Assembly: GCA_964452105.1 (NCBI GenBank)
Contig: CAYVLI010000074.1
Location: 3,505 to 9,380, forward strand
DNA from: CAYVLI01 sp964452105 [NCBI: uncultured Nitrospinota bacterium]
GTDB lineage: Bacteria; JAUXIQ01
Length of the DNA: 5,876 nt
Direction: 5' to 3'
Positions 1-4,910 of the stretch are shown in pieces. Made by a program: the position numbers and the translations under genes. Below the pieces are notes generated by a model. That model saw only the letters and a list, made by a program, of their open reading frames with translations, was not told where the DNA came from and ran no database searches. Position 1 is the stretch's first letter, and every line of letters starts with the position of its first letter.

Positions 1-101
1 AACTCCAGCGTTTGGATGAATTCCCAATCGCTTTCTACGTTGATATATACCAGCCCATCGGATGTCTTATACTCGATTTCTTTTCCCGGGTTGGCGGACA
101 T
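1..101 (-). CDS. Unrecognised protein, N-terminal fragment (cut by left edge)
   Basis: A minus-strand reading frame starts with ATG at 101 and stays open to the window edge, giving 33 complete codons. The peptide begins MSANPGKEIEYKTSDG and continues with a short hydrophobic/aromatic stretch (LVYINVESDWEFIQ), which reads like a folded soluble domain. There is no signal peptide or membrane segment in what is visible. The start is supported by a GAGGGAG Shine-Dalgarno on the minus strand (116 to 110), 8 nt before the ATG, and by an in-frame stop further upstream. It lies 55 bp downstream of the acetyltransferase gene on the same strand, so the two are probably co-transcribed. I do not recognise the family, and too little is present to assign a role. 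A plus-strand frame covering the same bases has a less protein-like composition and is taken as its shadow. Confidence 0.6.
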   Translation of the reverse strand, partial: MSANPGKEIEYKTSDGLVYINVESDWEFIQTLE

Positions 102-156
102 TGAAAGGGCTCCCTCTCGTTTCGCACCGTATTCAGGTTATCTGAGGAGAGGACGA

Positions 157-717
157 TCAAAAATCGGTCCATTCATGATGGAGGGTCTTCACCATGATGA
201 TGAGGTCGTGCGTGGCTCCATCTTTGCCTCTGGCAAAATTCGTGATGCAAGCCTCCTGGAAGAAGTCAAGCTTTCTAACCGCTTTAATGGCGGCATTATG
301 GATACCCGAGTAGAGCTCTGCCAGCAGTTTTTCCAGACCGGACTTCATGCCTACGTTAATGAGGTCCAGCAGCATCCATGTCCCCAGCTTCTTGTGTCTA
401 TATTGAGGGCTGATAACTATTCTTAATTCTCCGATGTGCCTGGTGCTTCCGTATTTTGCGAAGTGCAGGCTGGCGCAGGCTACGAACTCATCGTCCTTCT
501 CGGCCAGGATGGGAAGGATGTGCGTATAATCCAGGTTATCGACCCACTCGTTTATTACGGCCGGATCCGCCACATCGTCTCTTAGAAACCACCGCTCGTC
601 TTCGGGAACGCTCCTGAAAAACTTAAGGAGTTTCTCACCGTCGTCTTTCCCCATGGGCCGGAGGGTCACCTTCGACCCATCATTTAAAACCACAAAGCGA
701 GGATAATCGGAAAGCAT
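157..717 (-). CDS. GNAT-family N-acetyltransferase
   Basis: This encodes a predicted cytoplasmic acyl-CoA-dependent acetyltransferase of 186 aa, close to the usual length of single-domain GNATs. The N-terminal strand and helix (residues 7-35, DGSKVTLRPMGKDDGEKLLKFF) match the usual GNAT opening. RWFLRDD follows at 42-48. The central strand plus acetyl-CoA loop (GELRIVISPQYRHKKLGTWM, 96-115) is motif A, and NAAIKAVRKLDF (141-152) is the typical motif B helix before the last strands. The pyrophosphate loop normally reads R/Q-x-x-G-x-G; here it is R107-H-K-K110-L-G112, so the first glycine is replaced by lysine. The substrate cannot be told from sequence. Close-looking GNATs are often called protein or amino-acid acetyltransferases, and this form also occurs fused to acyl-CoA synthetases; none is attached here. 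ATG at 717 is chosen over a TTG at 750 because AGAGGTAGAG lies just upstream of it and the extra 11 residues look non-conserved. Confidence 0.88.
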   Translation of the reverse strand: MLSDYPRFVVLNDGSKVTLRPMGKDDGEKLLKFFRSVPEDERWFLRDDVADPAVINEWVDNLDYTHILPILAEKDDEFVACASLHFAKYGSTRHIGELRIVISPQYRHKKLGTWMLLDLINVGMKSGLEKLLAELYSGIHNAAIKAVRKLDFFQEACITNFARGKDGATHDLIIMVKTLHHEWTDF

Positions 718-938
718 ATCTCTACCTCTTTCACCAATTGCGTTAACCAAGGGTAAAGTTTTCCATAAGGATATTAGATTGTACTACCAAAAGCAATAAT
801 CTTGCCGCCCTTCTATACTTCACGAGATGATATATACTCCTTATAACTTTATGCGTCGCTTGAGGTGGGCATGGATTTTCGAGTAAAAAATGACACCTGT
901 CGTTACCATCAGTAAATATGATAGTATAAATTACGGTT
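718..938. other. Divergent intergenic spacer between acetyltransferase and nth
   Basis: This is about 220 bp of A+T-rich DNA between two divergently transcribed genes, so it should hold promoters for both. The acetyltransferase Shine-Dalgarno sits next to 717. Several TATA-like hexamers occur (TATACT near 814 and 834, TATAAC near 842), but none has a convincing -35 partner. I see no RNA gene or strong hairpin. A weak AGGTG/CACCT inverted repeat (about 862-898) has a long loop and is not persuasive. Confidence 0.5.
903..930 (+). promoter_or_regulatory. Candidate sigma70-like promoter of nth
   Basis: TTACCA (903-908, four of six matches to TTGACA) and TATAAA (925-930, five of six matches to TATAAT) are 16 bp apart, directly upstream of nth. 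Transcription from this -10 would start at about 936-939, essentially on the nth ATG, which implies a leaderless or nearly leaderless mRNA. This is a motif match only; A+T-rich DNA produces such pairs by chance. Confidence 0.35.
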
Positions 939-1640
939 ATGGATACAAACATTAAGACGGGCAAAAAACTGAAGAGCGAAAAACCTGAAGCAGTGGTTCT
1001 GAAAGCTGCCGACCTCCTGGAAAAATCATACGGGACACCTTCTCCCAAGCCATACAAGGATCCTCTCGAAGAGCTGATATTCACCATACTTTCACAGAAC
1101 ACCAACGACCGTAACCGGGACAGGGCTTATACTTCCCTTCGATCGCGTTTCCCTGAATGGGAACAGGTCATGGTAGCGCCCGTCCTGGAAACAGCGGAGG
1201 CCATCAAGGTGGGGGGGCTGGCCAACCAGAAGAGCGCGCGAATAAAGAAAATACTCACTCTCATTCATGACAAATACGGCAAGCTCGACCTGAACTTCCT
1301 GAATAAACTGCCGGTTACGGAAGGGAAAGAGCTTTTGAGTTCCTTCAACGGCGTGGGACCCAAGACCGTGGCCTGTGTGCTTCTGTTCGCCTGCCATAAA
1401 CCCGTTTTCCCCGTGGATACACATATCTTCCGGGTCTCCTCCCGTTTAGGTGTTCTGCCGGAAAAATGCAGCGATGTCAAAGCGCATGAGATAATGGGCT
1501 CGTTGGTCCCTCCGGACAGGGTCTATTCCTTTCATATCAACGTCATAAGGCACGGCCGGGAGGTCTGCAAACCTGCCAGACCTAAGTGCGCCGGGTGTGC
1601 GCTCAGGGGTATTTGCCCATCGAGAGACAAATTTGAATGA
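939..1640 (+). CDS. nth: Endonuclease III (DNA glycosylase/AP lyase, HhH-GPD family, 4Fe-4S)
   Basis: This 233-aa base-excision repair enzyme removes oxidised pyrimidines and cleaves the resulting abasic site by beta-elimination. LSQNTND (51-57) is the DNA-binding helix, which reads LSAQATD in E. coli. The helix-hairpin-helix is FNGVGPKTVAC (136-146) and contains catalytic Lys142. VDTHIFRVSSRLG (159-171) contains catalytic Asp160, with the same 18-residue Lys-to-Asp spacing as E. coli K120/D138. The iron-sulfur loop is C210-x6-C217-x2-C220-x5-C226, exactly the family spacing. The protein is slightly longer than E. coli Nth because of a basic, lysine-rich N-terminus (about 16 residues) before the conserved core. 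The sequence style (SQNTND, AIKVGGL, KSARIKKIL) resembles the endonuclease III-like branch seen in many non-proteobacterial genomes. It starts at ATG 939 with no Shine-Dalgarno; an in-frame ATG at 918 hits a stop three codons later. GTG 993 is an alternative start, also without a ribosome binding site. Confidence 0.96.
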   Translation: MDTNIKTGKKLKSEKPEAVVLKAADLLEKSYGTPSPKPYKDPLEELIFTILSQNTNDRNRDRAYTSLRSRFPEWEQVMVAPVLETAEAIKVGGLANQKSARIKKILTLIHDKYGKLDLNFLNKLPVTEGKELLSSFNGVGPKTVACVLLFACHKPVFPVDTHIFRVSSRLGVLPEKCSDVKAHEIMGSLVPPDRVYSFHINVIRHGREVCKPARPKCAGCALRGICPSRDKFE

Positions 1641-1748
1641 TGGATTAGTTTTCTATAAATATCAGATGAAATGCGGGCGGCCGCACATAGTTTTAATCTA
1701 TTCGGGTTGAAAAGATGTATCCGTGGTTTTAAAATTGTCCCGGTTTCA

Positions 1749-1760
1749 AATAACGTTATT
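1749..1760. promoter_or_regulatory. 12-bp perfect palindrome, possible operator
   Basis: AATAACGTTATT is a perfect dyad in the 181-bp gap before the SH3b membrane-protein gene, about 60 bp upstream of its likely start. It is flanked by two copies of TTCAAA (1745-1750 and 1759-1764), 14 bp apart. The symmetry and position suit a dimeric regulator, but no cognate regulator lies nearby and A+T-rich palindromes arise by chance. Confidence 0.22.
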
Positions 1761-1808
1761 CAAAGAATGGGTATTCATCGGTTTATTCTTTTCCTGCAAT
1801 TATTTGAG

Positions 1809-1824
1809 AAAGGACACGAAATTG
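1809..1824 (+). promoter_or_regulatory. Shine-Dalgarno that sets a TTG start
   Basis: AAAGGA (1809-1814) is followed by a 7-nt spacer and a TTG codon at 1822. This decides the start of the downstream gene. The longer in-frame option (GTG at 1723) has no ribosome binding site and would put 33 residues of odd composition in front of an otherwise textbook signal peptide. Confidence 0.7.
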
Positions 1825-3021
1825 AGAAAGATAATTTACGTATCGCTGCTGATCCTGCTCGTGCTGCCTGTACTGGCCGGCGCAGACACTCTTAAAATTA
1901 AGGGTGAGCTGGTAAAGCTCCGTGCTGAGCCCAGCAGGGAAGCCAGGGTGCTCGCCTATGCCGGGGAAGGCAAGGAGTTCGAGGTGGTAAAGAGCCTGCC
2001 CAGCGGGTGGTACGCCGTGCGCCTGCCCAACAAGATGCTGGCCTGGGTGCAGCGCGGGGACGACATCGAAGCGCCAGGGGCGCGCGTTGCAGTCAAAGCG
2101 TCCGGCGAAAAGAAAAAATCGGCCGAAACGGCAAAAGCCGATCAGGCAGCCCTCAAATCCGCCGGGGAGAAACCCGCAAAACAGACCGTTGCGGCAAAAA
2201 AAGGTAAAAAGCAGATTGCTGCGCCGCCACCGGTGAAAAAACCCGGGGAAGGAACCACGGCTGATAAACCTCAAGCGGCTGTGGGCAAGGCCGGGAGAGG
2301 GAAAACGCCTGCCCCGCGCTTCATCTCCACGCCTGAAATAGAGAAAGCCGGCACATTGATTTCAAAGAGCTATTACCTGGCCATAATAAACCTTATTTTC
2401 GGAATCGTCTGCCTGCTCCTGGCGCGACGGAAGAAGCGGAGCATACTCGCCTGGTTCACGCTGGGGATTTATTTCATCATAATTTCTCTCATCGTAATCC
2501 TCATAAAACGGAAGCGGGAAGGACCTAGTGCAACCAAATTAGCCGTAAAGATCGTTTCCGTAGTGTTCCTGGTAATATGGTTCGGGGCAATAGGGGCCCT
2601 TTATCTTTTCAGTCAGAATACCTTGAGGGACCATCAGGCCGTACAGGACAAGGTTTATGCTTACCTTTTGCAGACTCAAATGGGAAACTATAAAGACGCT
2701 TACCTGAGCGTATCTCCCCAGGGCCGGCAGCAGATGCCTTACAAGAAATTCGTGACAATGAACGAGAATATTCATGGCGCTATGGGGTACCTGAAACATT
2801 ACCGGTTGAAAGAGCTTAACATCCGCTACCTGGACTCGCCTACAATCGTCGTATATACCGGCAAATTTGAAAGGGGGCCTGGCACCATAACTTTCACCAT
2901 GAAGAAAGAAGGAGGGATCGAAAGCATTCTCAAGGGAGGCGACTGGAAGATTATATCGATCCGGACACAGTCGCCCAAACTCCACGAGAAAAAGCAAGAA
3001 CAGGAAAAAAGAGCTTCCTGA
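1822..3021 (+). CDS. Unrecognised exported membrane protein with SH3b domain and C-terminal soluble domain
   Basis: This 399-aa protein from TTG 1822 starts with a signal peptide: a basic MRKII, a leucine-rich core, then VLAGA before DT at about residue 22. A bacterial SH3-like domain follows (about 22-83), shown by KLRAEPSREARVLAYAGEG, FEVV, GWYAVRLP and AWVQRG. These domains usually bind peptidoglycan or proteins in the cell envelope. Residues 84-172 are a low-complexity Lys/Ala/Pro/Gly linker, like wall-spanning linkers. Three hydrophobic segments follow, at about 184-202, 207-229 and 242-264. The C-terminal domain (about 270-382) opens with a helix containing GNYKDAYLSVSPQGRQQMP and ends in strands and GGDWKIISI; its pattern recalls NTF2-like/DUF4864-type domains, but I cannot assign it. 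A charged tail (HEKKQEQEKR) closes the protein. Basic clusters follow both TM1 and TM2, leaving the topology ambiguous. It is probably monocistronic. An envelope role is inferred; the exact function is unknown. Confidence 0.85.
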   Translation: MRKIIYVSLLILLVLPVLAGADTLKIKGELVKLRAEPSREARVLAYAGEGKEFEVVKSLPSGWYAVRLPNKMLAWVQRGDDIEAPGARVAVKASGEKKKSAETAKADQAALKSAGEKPAKQTVAAKKGKKQIAAPPPVKKPGEGTTADKPQAAVGKAGRGKTPAPRFISTPEIEKAGTLISKSYYLAIINLIFGIVCLLLARRKKRSILAWFTLGIYFIIISLIVILIKRKREGPSATKLAVKIVSVVFLVIWFGAIGALYLFSQNTLRDHQAVQDKVYAYLLQTQMGNYKDAYLSVSPQGRQQMPYKKFVTMNENIHGAMGYLKHYRLKELNIRYLDSPTIVVYTGKFERGPGTITFTMKKEGGIESILKGGDWKIISIRTQSPKLHEKKQEQEKRAS

Positions 3022-3068
3022 CAGGGAGCGGCTCAAGCAGACCTTCTCGACCTTGCGGATTTGAATCG

Positions 3069-3095
3069 GCGATATTATCTATCGCAAAAATTTTT
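3069..3095 (+). terminator. Candidate terminator hairpin after the SH3b gene
   Basis: GCGATA (3069-3074) pairs perfectly with TATCGC (3080-3085) around a 5-nt loop. AAAAATTTTT follows, giving a T-run at 3091-3095. The stem is short and only half G+C, and the T-run starts 5 nt after it, so this is a weak intrinsic terminator about 48 bp past the stop codon. Confidence 0.35.
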
Positions 3096-3100
3096 AACAC

Positions 3101-3130
3101 GCCCCGCCTCGGCACGGCTTAAGGTGGGGC
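3101..3130. terminator. Strong G+C-rich hairpin, possibly a bidirectional terminator
   Basis: GCCCCGCCT (3101-3109) pairs with AGGTGGGGC (3122-3130) over 9 bp, with one G-U wobble and a 12-nt loop. On the plus strand it is followed by TTAAATTCTT, a broken T tract. On the minus strand it is followed by GTGTTAAAAATTTTT. It could terminate the SH3b transcript or be one arm of a larger leader structure. Confidence 0.4.
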
Positions 3131-3144
3131 TTAAATTCTTCTGG

Positions 3145-3190
3145 AGGATTTTGCCATCCTGCCGCGGCGGGAGCCTTCTGATTCCTCCCG
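3145..3190. repeat. Cluster of small inverted repeats (REP-like or leader structure)
   Basis: AGGAT (3145-3149) pairs with ATCCT (3156-3160) across a 6-nt loop. CGGGAG (3168-3173) pairs with CTCCCG (3185-3190) across 11 nt. Between them lies the palindrome GCCGCGGC (3161-3168). Such tightly packed G+C-rich dyads are typical of extragenic repeat elements or structured RNA leaders. Only one copy is in the window, so its repeat status is unproven. Confidence 0.35.
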
Positions 3191-3315
3191 GAGGCCCTGA
3201 AACAAGTCGTTCATCGCAGCGCCTGCCTGCCTTATCGAGTAGGGCGCCAATGACCCTGGATGCCTGACCATGAGGCCAGTAGAGCTCGGCATTTCCGCCT
3301 TAAGAGTGTAGAGGC

Positions 3316-4884
3316 ATGGCTTTAGATATCATCGAAAGTAACACAACAGGCATGACGGAGGGTCAATCTTCCAAGTGGTTGACCATGGCGGTGGTGGTGC
3401 TGGGGACCATGGTCATCTCCTTCAACACCACCATCCTGAACATAGCCTTGCCTAAAATAATGTCCAGCCTCCGTGTGAACGTGGACGAAATTAGATGGGT
3501 GGTCACCGGCTATATGATCACCATGACCATCCTGATGCCGACAATCGGCTGGCTGGGAGAGCGCTTCGGCAACAAGAAAGTATTCCTAAGCAGCCTGGGG
3601 CTTTTCTCCATCACCTCCATCTTGTGCGGTGCTGCATGGGACATCGACTCACTTATCTTCTTCCGGGTAATACAGGGCATCGCCTCAGGTCCCATAATAC
3701 CTCTGGGGATGGTGATACTGTACGAAACTTTCCCCCAGGACCAGCGCGGGTTCGCGCTGGGCGTCTATACCCTGGGCATGACCTTTGGTCCGGCCATCGG
3801 CCCTACCCTGGGAGGCTGGATAGTCGAAGAGCATTCCTGGCGGCTGATTTTCTACCTCAACGTGCCCATAGGGATAGCCGCCATCCTGCTGGGAAGCGTG
3901 GTCCTCTCTGAAAAAAAGGAAAAGGTTAAAAATACCCTCGACTCCTGGGGATTGGTTTTTCTGGCGCTCTTCCTGATATCCCTTCTGGTGGCCCTCAGCC
4001 AGGGGAACATCGAGGGATGGACCTCTTCCTATATAATCACACTGTTCCTTGTGGCGGCGGCCTCGGGAACGTTGCTCGTCCTGAGGGAATCGAAAATTTT
4101 CTCCCCTCTGGTGGAACTGTCTGTTTTCAAGATACGCAATTTTTCACTGATCTCATGCGTGGCCGCCATAAACTACGTCGGGGCCATGGGGACTTTCTTC
4201 CTCATCTCCATTTTCCTTCAGCGAGCCCTGGGCTTATCTCCCCTGCAGGCAGGCCTTTTCATGCTGCCCACCGCCCTCACCATGGGGGGCACTTCCGTGC
4301 TCTCAGGGAAACTATCGGACAAGATTAACCCCAAATACCTGATAGTCAGCGGGCTGATAATGCGAGTCATCGGTTTCTATCTCATCTCAACCATCAACAC
4401 GCTGACCAGCCTGGGAATAATCCTGCTGATGCTGCTGTTCAGGAGTTTCAGTGCAGGCTGGATAGTGGCCCCCCTCACCAGCGCCGCAATGCAAAGTCTG
4501 CCTCCCGAGCTGTACAGGCACGGCTCGGGGCTGCTGTCCCTCATGAGGGGGGTGGGTGGAAGCCTGGGGATAGCCATCACCACCACCATCCTTTCCTACA
4601 GGATATCATGGAACACCATACACGGCCTCCAGGGGGTAGACGCCTCTTCCGTGAGCATCAGGGAGGCCATGCTGCATCTCAGCCAGTACCTGACGAACAT
4701 CGGCGAGAACAGCAACCTGATACATACCAAATCGCTTGTTCTCATAGCCCGCAAGATTCTCGACCATGCCATGCTCACCGGCTACCAGGATACGTTTATC
4801 CTTCTGGCGGTGATTTTCTCCATTGCCATAATACCGGCCATGCTGATAAAGTTGCCCGACCCGGGAGATAGGATACAGGCATAA
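3316..4884 (+). CDS. MFS exporter, DHA2 (14-TM, EmrB/QacA-like) family
   Basis: This is a 522-aa inner-membrane drug:H+ antiporter-type transporter, of usual DHA2 length, with about 14 hydrophobic segments. Diagnostic motifs appear in order. TM1 carries NTTILNIALPKI (37-48), and RWVVTGYMI (60-68) opens TM2. GWLGERFGNKKVF (78-90) is motif A, and FFRVIQGIASG (115-125) is motif B with Arg117. LGMTFGPAIGPTLGGW (153-168) is motif C, the antiporter signature, followed by the DHA2-typical SWRLIFYLNVPIG (174-186). GLSPLQAGLFMLP (306-318) and GKLSDKI (331-337) form the second-half motif A-like loop. The TM1 motif normally starts with Asp (DTTIVNVALP), but here it is Asn37. Substrate is unpredictable; drugs, bile-salt-like compounds and metabolites are all handled by this family. 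ATG 3316 is the first possible start after an in-frame stop, but its GAGG is only 1 nt away; ATG 3352 is an alternative. It probably forms an operon with the dehydratase gene 26 bp downstream. Confidence 0.93.
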   Translation: MALDIIESNTTGMTEGQSSKWLTMAVVVLGTMVISFNTTILNIALPKIMSSLRVNVDEIRWVVTGYMITMTILMPTIGWLGERFGNKKVFLSSLGLFSITSILCGAAWDIDSLIFFRVIQGIASGPIIPLGMVILYETFPQDQRGFALGVYTLGMTFGPAIGPTLGGWIVEEHSWRLIFYLNVPIGIAAILLGSVVLSEKKEKVKNTLDSWGLVFLALFLISLLVALSQGNIEGWTSSYIITLFLVAAASGTLLVLRESKIFSPLVELSVFKIRNFSLISCVAAINYVGAMGTFFLISIFLQRALGLSPLQAGLFMLPTALTMGGTSVLSGKLSDKINPKYLIVSGLIMRVIGFYLISTINTLTSLGIILLMLLFRSFSAGWIVAPLTSAAMQSLPPELYRHGSGLLSLMRGVGGSLGIAITTTILSYRISWNTIHGLQGVDASSVSIREAMLHLSQYLTNIGENSNLIHTKSLVLIARKILDHAMLTGYQDTFILLAVIFSIAIIPAMLIKLPDPGDRIQA

Positions 4885-4897
4885 TCAATCCTTCGAT

Positions 4898-4902
4898 GGA
4901 GG
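4898..4902 (+). promoter_or_regulatory. Strong Shine-Dalgarno of the dehydratase gene
   Basis: GGAGG lies 8 nt before ATG 4911, inside the 26-bp gap after the exporter stop codon. It fixes the start and favours 4911 over the in-frame ATG at 4920, though both are possible. No terminator fits in the gap, so read-through from the exporter gene is expected. Confidence 0.8.
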
Positions 4903-4910
4903 TTAGTTTG

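Larger units (their letters stand above)
3022..3315. other. Hairpin-rich intergenic region
   Basis: This is 294 bp without a convincing gene, between the SH3b protein and the exporter. A 68-codon frame with a TTG start (3061-3267) is Arg/Ser/Pro-rich, has no ribosome binding site and is rejected. The stretch contains at least four inverted repeats: 3069-3085, 3101-3130, 3145-3160 and 3168-3190. The first two may terminate the upstream gene. The rest may be a degenerate repeat element or a structured 5' leader of the exporter mRNA. No riboswitch consensus was recognised. A 13-codon ORF (3270-3311, peptide MRPVELGISALRV) ends 4 nt before the exporter ATG. Confidence 0.55.

Noticed and set aside
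16-426. 136-codon plus-strand frame opposite the acetyltransferase and the partial gene
   Set aside because: It is antisense to a clear GNAT gene, has no domain-like motifs, and its start overlaps a minus-strand gene with a good ribosome binding site.
743-1105. 120-codon minus-strand frame across the divergent spacer and into nth
   Set aside because: It overlaps the nth start on the opposite strand, has low-complexity composition and no recognisable motif.
1672-1685. TGCGG-GCGG-CCGCA hairpin after nth as an intrinsic terminator
   Set aside because: The stem is only 5 bp and there is no adjacent T-run; the next T's are 5 nt away and interrupted.
1723-1821. In-frame 33-codon N-terminal extension of the SH3b protein from GTG 1723
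   Set aside because: It has no ribosome binding site, and it would bury a textbook signal peptide that begins at TTG 1822 with AAAGGA 7 nt upstream.
3061-3267. 68-codon plus-strand frame from a TTG in the hairpin-rich gap
   Set aside because: It runs through several inverted repeats, is Arg/Ser/Pro-rich, and has no ribosome binding site or recognisable domain.
3022-3315. T-box or metabolite riboswitch before the exporter
   Set aside because: I looked for the T-box AGGGTGG-type motif and other familiar riboswitch cores; AGGTGGGGC at 3122-3130 is fully used as one arm of a simple hairpin, and no consensus core was found.
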